Part shown: in pieces, positions 1-7,950 of the stretch
Position numbering within the stretch: position 1 is the stretch's first letter
Layout of the letters: each line of letters begins with the position of its first letter
From: Deltaproteobacteria bacterium
GTDB taxonomy: Bacteria > Myxococcota_A > Polyangia > Polyangiales > Sandaracinaceae
Assembly (NCBI GenBank): GCA_017303575.1
Contig: JAFLCL010000004.1
Span: 35,032 to 99,031, forward strand
Direction: 5' to 3'
Length of the DNA: 64,000 nt
The notes under the pieces: model-generated
What the model was told of the DNA's origin: nothing
The model's database searches: none
Seen by the model: only the letters and a program-made list of their open reading frames with translations
Translations under genes and position numbers: made by a program

Positions 1-375
1 CCACTCGAGCTCGTAGCGGTTGGGCCGGAGGAGGGGTCGTTCGTCGATCTCGACCTCGAAGATGTCGAGCGTGTCCTTGCGGTGCTCGAAGTCCTTGGTG
101 CCGTGGTACGCGTGGCTCACGCGCGACGGATCGACGGACACCCCGATCTCCTCGCGGATCTCGCGCACCACCGCGGCCTCGGGGCGCTCGCCGCGCTTCA
201 CGTAGCCGCCGGGCAGCGAGACCGCGTCGCGGTAGGTCGTCTGGATCACGAGGATCTTGCCGCCGCACCAGATCGCCGCGAGCGCGCCGTGCGTCTCGGG
301 GCGTCGCACGCGCCAGTACACGCGCAAGAGCTTGTGCGCGGTGCGGTACGCCGTGCGGAGCGGGAGATGGAGCAT
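1..375 (-). CDS. NUDIX hydrolase, 3' end beyond the window
   Basis: Reading leftward from the ATG at 375 there are 125 open codons up to the window edge, so the C-terminus is missing. A complete Nudix box is visible at about residues 53-75: G-x5-E followed by REIREEIGV, the REUXEEXGU signature that binds the divalent metal for hydrolysis of a nucleoside diphosphate linked to another moiety. The N-terminus is a short basic leader (MLHLPLRTAYRTAHKLL). Substrate cannot be told from sequence; housecleaning of nucleotides or a NUDIX-type regulator are both possible. It lies downstream of ybaK on the same strand but is separated from it by a 51-bp tandem repeat, so co-transcription is doubtful. Confidence 0.85.
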   Translation of the reverse strand, partial: MLHLPLRTAYRTAHKLLRVYWRVRRPETHGALAAIWCGGKILVIQTTYRDAVSLPGGYVKRGERPEAAVVREIREEIGVSVDPSRVSHAYHGTKDFEHRKDTLDIFEVEIDERPLLRPNRYELEW

Positions 376-399
376 GGCCGCGCGATGGTGGCATGGATT

Positions 400-600
400 G
401 CAGAGGCAGAACGGGCGCGGGCTTCGCCCTGGCTCGGACCTGGCGCGGGAGCAGAGGCAGAACGGGCGCGGGCTTCGCCCTGGCTCGGACCTGGCGCGGG
501 AGCAGAGGCAGAACGGGCGCGGGCTTCGCCCTGGCTCGGACCTGCGGTCCTGGCGCGGGCTCGGACCTTCGGTCCTGGCGCGGCAGCGGAAGGCAGAGCT
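400..600. repeat. 51-bp tandem repeat, about 2.8 copies (family A)
   Basis: Identical 51-bp units begin at 400, 451 and 502; the third copy breaks off at 543 and is followed by diverged pieces to about 600. Each unit contains GGGCGCGGGCTTCGCCCTGG, which can fold as a hairpin (GGGCG..CGCCC). A 31-bp core of the unit recurs, inverted, at about 9344-9375, so this is one copy of a dispersed family. It fills the gap between ybaK and the NUDIX gene. The period is a multiple of three and all frames are open across it, but no frame resembles a protein. Confidence 0.9.
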
Positions 601-610
601 CGAGCGGCGA

Positions 611-1087
611 TCAGGTGCGTGCGATCGGTCCGAGGCGCGCGCTCGTGGCGCGCACGTAGTCCGCGGGTGCGAGGAGGATCTGGAGGCCACGCTGGCCCGA
701 CGACACGCTGATCACGTCGTGCACCTCGACGATATCGTCGACCAGCACCGGAAAGCTCTTCTTCGCCGCGAGCGAGGTCACACCACCGCGCACGTAGCCC
801 GTGATGCTCTGCACGTCCTTCAGCGCGACGAGCTCACACGCCTTCACGCCCGCGAGGCGCGCGCACGCCTTGAGGTCGAGCTCGGCATCGCCGGCGACCA
901 CGGCGAACACGTGCTGCTTGTCGTCGCAGCTCAGCACCAACGTCTTCCACACCTGCTCGAGCGGAAGGCCCACCTTCTCGGCCACGCGGCCCGCCGAGAG
1001 ATCGTCGAGGTCGACGTCGTACGCACGCAGCTCGTACGGGATGCCGAGCTGATCGAGGATCCGACACGCATTCGTCTTGCTGGTCAC
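611..1087 (-). CDS. ybaK: Cys-tRNA(Pro)/Cys-tRNA(Cys) deacylase
   Basis: A 158-residue cytoplasmic protein of the YbaK/EbsC family, a trans-editing domain that hydrolyses Cys mischarged on tRNA(Pro). The sequence shows the family order: N-terminal LDQLGIPYELRAYD, then GLPLEQVWKTLVL, then the conserved lysine/glycine region GYVRGGVTSLAAKKSFPV near residues 97-114 and the closing GQRGLQILLAPADYV. Length matches the usual 155-160 residues. Translation appears to start at GTG (1087); no upstream in-frame ATG extends the family homology. It stands alone between two repeat-containing gaps. Confidence 0.93.
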   Translation of the reverse strand: MTSKTNACRILDQLGIPYELRAYDVDLDDLSAGRVAEKVGLPLEQVWKTLVLSCDDKQHVFAVVAGDAELDLKACARLAGVKACELVALKDVQSITGYVRGGVTSLAAKKSFPVLVDDIVEVHDVISVSSGQRGLQILLAPADYVRATSARLGPIART

Positions 1088-1287
1088 CCGCGCCTTCGCT
1101 CCTCAGCCCCCGCCTCGAGGCGCCCCGCGCAAGGCGAACTCAGTTGCCGACCGCCCGCTGGGCGAGCCATCGAGATGAAACCCAGTGGACGGGTCACGCG
1201 GGCGGGGGCCTCCGCTCCGCGTGTTGTCTCCGCACCGACGCTGCGCTGCGACCCCCGCCCGCGCGCCCCTCGCGGTGTCTTTCTCAT

Positions 1288-1412
1288 CAGGGACCGAGAA
1301 ACAATCGATTCACGGCCCGACTCGAAGCGGGGGATTCTTTCTCGCTCTCTCAAGGACCGAGACACAATCGGTTCACGGCCCGACTCGAAGCGGGGGATTC
1401 TCTCTCGCTCTC
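1288..1412. repeat. Dispersed hairpin repeat, two direct copies (family B)
   Basis: Two direct copies of about 62-67 bp start near 1290 and 1353. Each begins GGACCGAGA(A/C)ACAATCG and ends GGATTCT(T/C)TCTCGCTCTC, so the ends are complementary (CGAGAAACAATC against GATTCTTTCTCG) and an inner CCCG/CGGG pairing closes the middle. The last copy runs into the stop codon of the CAP-domain gene at 1413. An inverted single copy occurs at 41347-41410. Position at a gene 3' end suggests a terminator or mRNA 3'-end structure, but copy number and spread say repeat family. Confidence 0.88.
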
Positions 1413-2789
1413 TCAAATTCTCTCGACCAGGAGGCGGTACGCGCCCATCGCGCCGTCGCGCCCGCGGATCTCGACGTAGCTGCCGCCGGGCACCGTCATG
1501 AAGAGGTGGCTGCCATCGCCCTCCATGCTCGAGGTCTCGAGGTTCTGCGCGCCGTCGTAGACGTACGCATCGAGCTGTCCGACGCGGCGATCGAACCGGA
1601 TCTGCACGCGGTAGTCGGCGCCGGGCTGGAGACGGAAGAAGTCCGGCACCGCGCAGATGCGGCCGTTCACGCTGCCGCCGTTCGAGGTGATCGCGTCGGC
1701 GAAATCGGCCTGCATCCACACCTCGCACGCGATGTCCTGATCGAGATCGCCCCCGAAGCCGAAGCGCCAGCGGAACGTGCGCGGCGCACCGCCGTCGAGG
1801 CTCGCGGTGACCTCCGCCTCGTAGTCGGTCGACACCAGCATCGAGCCGACCTCGGGCACGAGCGCCACGGTGTTGTCGACGTAGCCCATCTGCTCGTGCT
1901 CGCTCGGACCGCCCTCGTGCCAGATGTGGAAGAGCCCCTGTTCCTCGCCGGTGTCGAGGCGCGTGAGACGGCCCGTGACGTCGGACAACCGCCCCACGTC
2001 GTGCAAGCCGAGCGTCACGATCGTGCCGCTGGTGGGGCACTCCATGGCGTTCAGCGGATCCTCGACCGTGGGGCACGGGCTCTCGGCGCCGCCGAAGAGC
2101 GGGTTGGTGAACGCACCATCGGGGATGGGCCACATCACCGGGTGATCGGCCATCACCGAGGCCGTCGTGCCGGGCCGGTACTGCACGCACGCGTACCGAT
2201 CGTCGAACGCGATGCCCACGGTGCGCAGGCCCGGATCGATCAGCGGCAGCCGGTGGTAGAGCGTCTGCAGCCAGCCCTCGATCGACTGCACGATGTCGTT
2301 GTTGCCATACGACAGCACCGAGTCCTGGCCCGCCTGGTTGCCTTCTTCGCTGAAGTGCGGCGAGGCCGGATCTTCGTCGTGCGCGAGGTAGTAGGGCGCG
2401 CCCTCGTCGGCCGCCGTGGCCTGGAGGTAGTCGAGGTGCGTCTGGCAGCCGGCGCTCTGCGCCGGATCCTCGGTGACCGGATCGAGGCCGAGGTTGGTGC
2501 GGTAGAAGTTGAGCAACGCGAGCGCGTCGGCGCTCACGTCCCCCGTGGCGGCAGGGCGCATCGACGGATACGCGCACACGTCGCGGCGATCGGCGTTCGC
2601 GAGCGAAGGGCAGTTGTCCTCCGAGTTGGGGACACCATCGCCGTCGATGTCGTCGGGCGTCGAGGGCCCCGGCATCGGATCGGGTCGTCCGATCACTCCG
2701 CCCGGAGGTGGCGTGGGATCGCCACCACAGGCGGCCAGCAGCGTGAGGGACGAGGCGAGGGACAGCGAGACGGCGCGCGTCGAAGGCAT
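1413..2789 (-). CDS. CAP/SCP-domain lipoprotein with calcium-type DxDxDG motif
   Basis: A 458-residue exported protein. The ATG at 2789 was chosen because it gives a signal sequence ending in a lipobox (LTLLAACGG); upstream in-frame codons lack this. After the Cys comes a Pro-rich linker and DDIDGDGVPNSEDNCP, a thrombospondin type 3-like calcium-binding motif. Residues about 90-235 (ALLNFYRTNLGLDPV ... DRYACVQYRPG) have the layout of a CAP (cysteine-rich secretory, antigen 5, PR-1) domain with His at QTHLDYLQ and HDEDP. The C-terminal 200 residues resemble a carbohydrate- or Ig-like beta domain. Role unknown; it would sit on the outer surface or in the periplasm. The 3' end overlaps the family B repeat. 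Confidence 0.72.
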   Translation of the reverse strand: MPSTRAVSLSLASSLTLLAACGGDPTPPPGGVIGRPDPMPGPSTPDDIDGDGVPNSEDNCPSLANADRRDVCAYPSMRPAATGDVSADALALLNFYRTNLGLDPVTEDPAQSAGCQTHLDYLQATAADEGAPYYLAHDEDPASPHFSEEGNQAGQDSVLSYGNNDIVQSIEGWLQTLYHRLPLIDPGLRTVGIAFDDRYACVQYRPGTTASVMADHPVMWPIPDGAFTNPLFGGAESPCPTVEDPLNAMECPTSGTIVTLGLHDVGRLSDVTGRLTRLDTGEEQGLFHIWHEGGPSEHEQMGYVDNTVALVPEVGSMLVSTDYEAEVTASLDGGAPRTFRWRFGFGGDLDQDIACEVWMQADFADAITSNGGSVNGRICAVPDFFRLQPGADYRVQIRFDRRVGQLDAYVYDGAQNLETSSMEGDGSHLFMTVPGGSYVEIRGRDGAMGAYRLLVERI

Positions 2790-2883
2790 GGTGACGAGGT
2801 GTACTGCGCGCCACGGGTCGAGGCCCGCCTTCAGGCCGCGGCAAGAGCCGCCGTCAGTCCACCGCCCTACACTGCGAGCCCTC

Positions 2884-3276
2884 ATGTCCCTCGTCTCCCG
2901 CGAGTGTCCTCGCTGTGCCGCAGCGCTCGAGCCCATGCCCATCACCGTGCAGCGCGGCGGGGGCAGCTACCGCGACCTCGCAGGCCTCGAGGCCACGGGG
3001 CATCGCTGCGCGCGCTGCGGCCTGGGCGTGGTGACGGGCGCCGTGGTCGACGAGCTGATGAAGCGCGTGACGGTGGGCGGCGGCAAGAGCGAGCGCCACC
3101 GAAAGACCACGCGCACGGCGTGCCCTGGCTGCCTCGGGAACGTGGACGCGGTCCTCCTCAGCTGGGGCAAGGCGTTCGTCGAGATCGAGCAGTGCCCCCG
3201 CTGTCGGACGATGCTGCTCGACGCCGGCGAGTTCCCGCGGGTGTTCGTCATCGAGCACACCGCCAAGACCTCGTAG
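2884..3276 (+). CDS. Double zinc-ribbon protein
   Basis: A 130-residue cytoplasmic protein with two zinc ribbons: CPRC...CARC at residues 8-46 and CPGC...CPRC at about 80-105. The second ribbon followed by LLDAGEF resembles the zf-TFIIB-type family, in which a CPxCxG...CPxCxGxWLD pattern binds zinc. ATG at 2884 is used because the ribbon begins seven residues later. It is divergent from the CAP-domain gene (94 bp between starts) and 216 bp upstream of the LuxR-type regulator. No function beyond metal binding can be assigned. Confidence 0.75.
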   Translation: MSLVSRECPRCAAALEPMPITVQRGGGSYRDLAGLEATGHRCARCGLGVVTGAVVDELMKRVTVGGGKSERHRKTTRTACPGCLGNVDAVLLSWGKAFVEIEQCPRCRTMLLDAGEFPRVFVIEHTAKTS

Positions 3277-3492
3277 CCTGGCGGGTCACCTCCCGGTTCG
3301 TGGAGGCTCGGCGCCTGGCGCGCGGGGGCAACACTGCTTCACACTCGCCGGACCGAAGCAGGCAGTGGGCGCGACCTCACCGAGATCGTTGGGGATTTCG
3401 TGCTTTCTGCCCGCTCGCGCAACGGTGGGCATCGCGAGACGCAACGACCTCCCCCGTTGACCAGGCGGATCGAGGCCTCAGGGTCTTTCGCC

Positions 3493-4161
3493 ATGTCCAA
3501 CACGAGCCCGCTTCGTCGCCCCAACGTCGGTGAGCCCCTCCGCATCATGCTGCTGGGGCGTGACCCGCTCGCCAAGAGCGCCCTTGCAGCCCAGCTCGCG
3601 CACCTCGGACGAGACGTCGCCCTCGAGGATCGCGAGACCCACGCCCACGTCGCCCTGCTCGACGTCGGCCCCGTGACCTCGCCCGTTCCCACGCCCGGCA
3701 AGCGTGTGGATGCGGACGTGGCCAAGGCCAGCCGTCATCAGCTCGACGAGGCGCTGTCTCAGCTCGCGGAGCTGAAGATCCCCGCCGTCGTCCTGCTCGC
3801 AGACGAGCCCCAGGCTCGCGCCGCGGTCAGCAAGGGCGCGCGCGGTGCAGTCCGCCGCACGGCGGACGTGATCCGCATCAAGGCCGCGCTCGACGCGGTC
3901 GCCTCGGGCCTCACGGTCGTCGACTTCGCCCTCGTGCAGGGCAAGAACGAGAGCGAGCCCGAGACGCACCTCACCGCGCGTGAGCAGGAGGTCGTGGAGC
4001 TGCTCGTCCAGGGCTTCTCGAACCGCCGCATCGCCAAGCGCCTCGGCATCAGCGAGCACACGGCGAAGTTCCACGTGAACGGCATCCTGCTCAAGCTGGG
4101 TGCGGGCACGCGGACCGAGGCCGTGGTGATCGCGGCCCGTCGTGGCCTCGTGATGATCTGA
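3493..4161 (+). CDS. LuxR/NarL-type transcriptional regulator with degenerate receiver
   Basis: 222 residues. Residues 160-220 form a clear LuxR helix-turn-helix: LTAREQEVVELLVQGFSNRR followed by IAKRLGISEHTAKFHVNGIL. The N-terminal half (PLRIMLLGRDPLAKSALAAQ ... HVALLDVGPV) looks like a receiver domain, with an Asp at the phosphorylation position (LLDVG) but lacking the usual acidic pair at the start and the C-terminal conserved Lys (RRT instead of KP-type). A Pro/Lys-rich insert separates the halves. ATG at 3493 is preferred over an upstream in-frame codon at 3400 because it begins next to the receiver. No histidine kinase is adjacent, so it may respond without phosphorylation. Confidence 0.85.
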   Translation: MSNTSPLRRPNVGEPLRIMLLGRDPLAKSALAAQLAHLGRDVALEDRETHAHVALLDVGPVTSPVPTPGKRVDADVAKASRHQLDEALSQLAELKIPAVVLLADEPQARAAVSKGARGAVRRTADVIRIKAALDAVASGLTVVDFALVQGKNESEPETHLTAREQEVVELLVQGFSNRRIAKRLGISEHTAKFHVNGILLKLGAGTRTEAVVIAARRGLVMI

Positions 4162-4322
4162 ACAGAGATCGTCTCGCGCGCGGGGCGCACGACTCGTGAC
4201 ATCGGACGGCACCGGGGCACACGCCTCGGTGCCGTCGCGCTTTCTCCCGCGCCTGCGGCGCTCGATGCACCGGGCAAGGCGCGAAGTCGCGCTGGCCTCG
4301 GCGGTGCGTGTAAGGTTCGGCG

Positions 4323-5093
4323 ATGGTGCGTTGGCTCCTCGCGATCGTGGCCGGCTGCGTGCTCGGAGTGCTCGGTGCGGCGGCAGCGTCCGGCGAGGCC
4401 TACGCGCAGGACTTCGACGCCCGCCCCCGACCGAGCGCCGAGGATCGTCGGCGCGCCGTCGAGCTCTTCGAGCAGAGCCGGCACGCGCTGCGCTCGGGCG
4501 ACTACGCCGAGGCACGCGACATGCTCGTCGAGGCCTACGCGCTCTTTCCGCAGCCCGCGCTGCGCGTGAGCCTGGGCCGCGCGTACGACGGCCTGGACGA
4601 TCACGCCCACGCGATCGAGCAGTACGAGGCCTACCTCGAGGAAGAGCCGGACGCGTCGGATCGCGGCGAGATCGAGTCGCGCCTGATCGAGCTCCGCGCC
4701 GCGCAGCGTGAAGAAGAAGGTGTCGCGCCCCCTCCGCCTCCGCCCGCGCCCACCGGTCCCGACGAGACCGGGCCCCTCGTGGGCTTCACGCTCGTGGGCT
4801 TCGGCGTCGCGGCGCTGATCGCGGGCGGCGTGCTCGCCGGTGTTGCCTCGTCCGATGCTGGCACCTCGATGCGAGACAGCGTCACGCAGGTCCAGGCGCA
4901 GGCCGCGCACGCGCGAGGCCGCGATCTGGGCTTCGCCTCGATCGGCCTGCTCGCCGGCGGTGGCGCGCTCGCGCTCGCGGGCGTCATCGTCGCCCTCGTG
5001 CTCGGCGAGTCGTCCGAGCCAGCGCCGCCGCGACGTCCCGGCGCCCGCGTCAGCATCGGCCTCGGCGGCCTCTCGCTCGAAGGGAGCTTCTGA
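4323..5093 (+). CDS. Membrane-anchored TPR protein
   Basis: 256 residues with an N-terminal signal sequence (about 1-29, ending AYAQ). Residues 38-130 are helical repeats of TPR type (AVELFEQSRHALRSGDYAEA, then LGRAYDGLDDHAHAIEQYEA). A run of prolines (about 138-143) leads to two hydrophobic segments (GFTLVGFGVAALIAGGVLAG and FASIGLLAGGGALALAGVIV), so the protein is tethered in the inner membrane with the TPR part in the periplasm. This architecture is common in myxobacterial envelope genes. It overlaps the next lipoprotein gene by 1 nt (TGATG), indicating translational coupling. Confidence 0.75.
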   Translation: MVRWLLAIVAGCVLGVLGAAAASGEAYAQDFDARPRPSAEDRRRAVELFEQSRHALRSGDYAEARDMLVEAYALFPQPALRVSLGRAYDGLDDHAHAIEQYEAYLEEEPDASDRGEIESRLIELRAAQREEEGVAPPPPPPAPTGPDETGPLVGFTLVGFGVAALIAGGVLAGVASSDAGTSMRDSVTQVQAQAAHARGRDLGFASIGLLAGGGALALAGVIVALVLGESSEPAPPRRPGARVSIGLGGLSLEGSF

Positions 5094-5560
5094 TGCGCGC
5101 GCTCGTCCTCGCGCTGACCGCGCTCGCCGCCTCGGGCTGCTTCCTCGAGCCCTTCGATCCCAACGGCCACGCCTGCACCACACAGGCGGACTGCCTCGCC
5201 GGCTACCGCTGCGAGATGAGCGTGTGCGTCGCGGGCGAGCCCTCGGACGCCGGCACCGATGCGAACGACGACGCCTTCGCGACCGCCGACGCGGGCCGCC
5301 CCGACGCGCTCGCGATCGACGCGAGAGAGATCGACGCGCCCGTGATCGACGCGGCCCTGCCCGACGCGCCGATCATCGACGCGGGCAGCGACGCGAACAC
5401 GCTCGACGCCGTGTGCTGCACGTTCGACGCGCCGCCGCCGCCCACGGACGGCGCGAGCCCGATCGACGCAGACCGCGACGCAGCGATCGGCGCCGACGCC
5501 GACCAAGACGCGTCGAGCGCCGACGACGCAGGCGATTCCGCTCCCGACGCCCGTCCTTGA
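5093..5560 (+). CDS. Asp/Ala-rich lipoprotein
   Basis: 155 residues. Signal peptide with lipobox LAASGC (Cys16), followed by a short Cys-rich module (CTTQADCLAGYRCEMSVC) that resembles the small disulfide-rich repeats seen in Myxococcota surface proteins. The remaining 100 residues are low-complexity, with Asp-Ala pairs at nearly every third position (IDAREIDAPVIDAALPDAPI). No catalytic motif. The translational overlap with the TPR gene suggests both act together at the envelope. One of several DA-rich lipoproteins in the window. Confidence 0.75.
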   Translation: MRALVLALTALAASGCFLEPFDPNGHACTTQADCLAGYRCEMSVCVAGEPSDAGTDANDDAFATADAGRPDALAIDAREIDAPVIDAALPDAPIIDAGSDANTLDAVCCTFDAPPPPTDGASPIDADRDAAIGADADQDASSADDAGDSAPDARP

Positions 5561-5660
5561 GGCGGAGAGCCGTTCCGGGGGGACAGGCGCTTCCGTTGGA
5601 GATTCCGAGCTAGTGTCCGGCCGCGGGCGACCCACGCTCGCCCACGGAGGAAGACGAACG

Positions 5661-6365
5661 ATGCGATCTGTCGCCCTGATCGGTTCTCGCGCGCTCGCGG
5701 GTCTGTTTCTGCTCCTGTCCCTCGCCGCCATCGGCTGCGGCGGCCCGATGAGCATCCGCAGCTTCACGCAACAAGCGCCTCCGCAGCCGCGCATCGCGAT
5801 CGTGTCGGTCACGGTGGGCGATCAGCAGGGCGCCCTCCAGGGCTGGAACGCCGCGCGCACGAGCGACGTGATGGTGAGCCGCGCCGGACAGATGGTGCAG
5901 GTCGCCGAGCAGGTGCTCGCCACCCGCTTCACGGTGGTGCCCGCGGCCTCGTTCGTCGCGAACCCTCAGTACCAGTCGGTCCCGAGCTATCCCGCAGACG
6001 TCGGCGTTCCCGTGATCAACGGCACCGTCATGCCGGTGTTCGGGTCCACCCGCGGCGAGGTGAACGGCGCCGTGATCGGGCCCGCGCAGGCGCAGGCGCT
6101 GTGCGCGGCCACCGGCGCGGACTTCGTGGTCGTCATCCACTCGGAGTGGGGCGTCATCACGGGGCGCATGGTGCCCACGAGCAAGGCGCTCGCGACGACC
6201 ACGATGTCGATCTTCGACTCGACCGGCGTGCACGTCGCCCGCACGCGCCTCCAAGATCGGGGCGAGCGCACGCTCGGCGCGTTCGGCGGTGTGGTCGTCG
6301 ACGACAACTCGATCGACGAGTGGGTCCGCGCCTACGGCACCTCCCTCGCCCGCATGATGCAGTAG
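5661..6365 (+). CDS. Lipoprotein of unknown function
   Basis: 234 residues. ATG at 5661 gives a signal peptide ending SLAAIGCGG (lipobox) and has GGAGG about 10 nt upstream. The mature part contains IAIVSVTVGDQQGALQGWNA, a central VPVINGTVMPVFGS and GADFVVVIHSEWGV, an alpha/beta pattern similar to CsgG/curli-assembly or penicillin-binding activator (LpoB-like) lipoproteins; this is only a structural impression. It ends just before a dense cluster of hairpin repeats. Confidence 0.7.
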   Translation: MRSVALIGSRALAGLFLLLSLAAIGCGGPMSIRSFTQQAPPQPRIAIVSVTVGDQQGALQGWNAARTSDVMVSRAGQMVQVAEQVLATRFTVVPAASFVANPQYQSVPSYPADVGVPVINGTVMPVFGSTRGEVNGAVIGPAQAQALCAATGADFVVVIHSEWGVITGRMVPTSKALATTTMSIFDSTGVHVARTRLQDRGERTLGAFGGVVVDDNSIDEWVRAYGTSLARMMQ

Positions 6366-6370
6366 AGAGC

Positions 6371-6397
6371 AAAAGCCCCTCCCATCGGGAGGGGTTG
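6371..6397. terminator. Terminator-like hairpin, family C copy 1
   Basis: Eight-base-pair stem CCCCTCCC (6377-6384) / GGGAGGGG (6388-6395) with a 3-nt loop, starting 11 nt after the stop codon of the lipoprotein gene. The A run on the left (CAAAAG) makes it a better intrinsic terminator when read on the minus strand. The element shares flanking bases with copies at 9419 and 14731, so it is also a dispersed repeat. Confidence 0.7.
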
Positions 6398-6418
6398 GGG
6401 AGGGTCCGAGAGGCCAGC

Positions 6419-6568
6419 CTGAAATCGCGAAACCGCTCATGGGTAGGGCGGGGGCTTGTCCCCCGCCGCCTGAATCGCGAAACCGCTCATGATTGTGGGT
6501 AGGGCGGGGCGTGTCCCTCGCCGCCTGGTCATGCCCGAACACGGCGGGGGACAAGCCCCCGCCCTACC
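6419..6568. repeat. Direct and inverted hairpin repeats (family D)
   Basis: Two direct units (6419-6470 and 6471-6526), each made of TGAAATCGCGAAACCGCTCATG-like lead sequence (written as ATCGCGAAACCGCTCATG in common) plus a GTAGGGCGGGGGC...CCCCCGCCG hairpin. A third unit lies inverted at 6542-6568: its 27 bases are the perfect reverse complement of 6442-6468. A further copy is at 14878-14903. The 3' arm ends 31 bp before the ATG of the next gene, so in mRNA it could fold in the 5' leader. Confidence 0.88.
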
Positions 6569-6599
6569 GAGACTTTGCCTCCTATCCAGAGAGTCACCC

Positions 6600-7883
6600 A
6601 TGCGTCGTCTCGTTTGGTTCGTCCTCGCCGCCCTCACGCTCACCGCCACGTCGCCCGCGTACGCGGACGACGTCGATCTCCTCCACGCGGTGGCGACCGA
6701 CGTCGCGGTCTCCTCGACCTACCGCAACCAGGCCTCGCAGCTCGATTCGCTGGTCGATGGTGACCTCGAGACGGCGTGGAACTCGCGCAGCGGCGAGCTG
6801 ACCACGAGCTGGATCGAGGTGCGTATCCCTGCGAGCGCACACGTCAGCGCGATTGCGATGACGGCGGGCTTCACGCACGTCACCGAGCGTCGGGTCGATC
6901 TCTTCCCCGGAAACCACCGGGTGCGTCGCGTGCGCGTCTCGCGCGACGGCACGGTGCTCGGCGAGCACACGCTCGACGTGGCCTCGCGCGCGCTCCAGTC
7001 GCTGCCCGTGACCGGGGGCGGCGGCGTGTACCGTCTCGAGATCGTCGAGACGACGCCGGGCACGCGCACGGACTGGCGGGAGGTCTGCATCTCGGAGCTC
7101 CGCGTGATGGGCAGTGATCCGAGCGCGCGTCCCGGACAGCGCATGCCTCGCCTGGCCGTGGGCACGCTGCCTGCGCCACGCACGAGCACGCCGGCCGATC
7201 GCGCGGCCTTGCTCGCAGCGCACCGTCAGCGCGTGGCTGCGTTCGAGCGCAGCTGGATCTCGCTCGAGCAGAACGCCTCGAGCCCGCGCACCGGCTCGGC
7301 GCCCGAAGAAGACCAGTGGCCCACCGACATGCAGAGCCTCGTCCGCACGCGACGCACCGCGCTCACGGCGCTCGCGGACTACGTCGCACCGGTGGACGAG
7401 ATCCTCGCCGACGCGCTCCGCAGCGCGGCTGCGCGTCGCGTGCCATTGGAGTGGCCGAGCGGAGCGCGCGAGGAGCTCCTCCGCGACGACCTCGCCGCCA
7501 TCTCGCGCGCGATGGATGCCCTGCACGCCTTCCTCGCCGACGACGAGGCCCGCTGCCGCTGGGCCCGCTCGCTCGGTCTCGTGCACCTCACGCGCGCCGC
7601 GATGCTCGCCCGCGGTGAGGCGTCGTTCGCCGATCAGGAGCACTCGGAGGCGATGGACACGGGCGAGCCCCTGACAGCGCGCGCGCACCACGTCGATGCG
7701 TTCTACCGACTGGCCGAGACGCTGTCGGACGCAGAGCGAGAGTGGTCCCGCAACACCCGAGGCGTCGCAGCCCGCCTCCGCCGCGTGACCCCGCCCGCAG
7801 ACGCAGTGTCGGCCCACGACCTCACCGAGGTCCTCCGTCAGCTCGACGCCGCCCAGCACACCTGCGGCTGGCCTGCTCCCTGA
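6600..7883 (+). CDS. Secreted protein with discoidin-like (F5/8 type C) domain
   Basis: 427 residues. ATG at 6600 gives a Sec signal peptide (MRRLVWFVLAALTLTATSPA, cleavage after AYA). Residues 30-170 match the pattern of a discoidin/F5-8C-type galactose-binding fold: VSSTYRNQASQLDSLVDGDL, TAWNSRS, then WIEVRIP and a closing CISELRVMG. In such proteins the domain binds glycans at the cell surface. The C-terminal 250 residues are helical with no recognisable motif. It is the last intact gene before the unusual 7.9-9.5 kb region. Confidence 0.7.
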   Translation: MRRLVWFVLAALTLTATSPAYADDVDLLHAVATDVAVSSTYRNQASQLDSLVDGDLETAWNSRSGELTTSWIEVRIPASAHVSAIAMTAGFTHVTERRVDLFPGNHRVRRVRVSRDGTVLGEHTLDVASRALQSLPVTGGGGVYRLEIVETTPGTRTDWREVCISELRVMGSDPSARPGQRMPRLAVGTLPAPRTSTPADRAALLAAHRQRVAAFERSWISLEQNASSPRTGSAPEEDQWPTDMQSLVRTRRTALTALADYVAPVDEILADALRSAAARRVPLEWPSGAREELLRDDLAAISRAMDALHAFLADDEARCRWARSLGLVHLTRAAMLARGEASFADQEHSEAMDTGEPLTARAHHVDAFYRLAETLSDAEREWSRNTRGVAARLRRVTPPADAVSAHDLTEVLRQLDAAQHTCGWPAP

Positions 7884-7950
7884 CGGCCCGTCAGGACGCC
7901 CCTCGCTCCGCGTCTCCGCCCCGAGGGTCGCGAATACCCGAGAGACTACA

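Noticed and set aside
400..600. Coding repeat protein, since the 51-bp period keeps all frames open
   Set aside because: Open frames follow from GC content; the composition is Arg/Ala-rich in all frames, and the same sequence occurs as a palindrome elsewhere.
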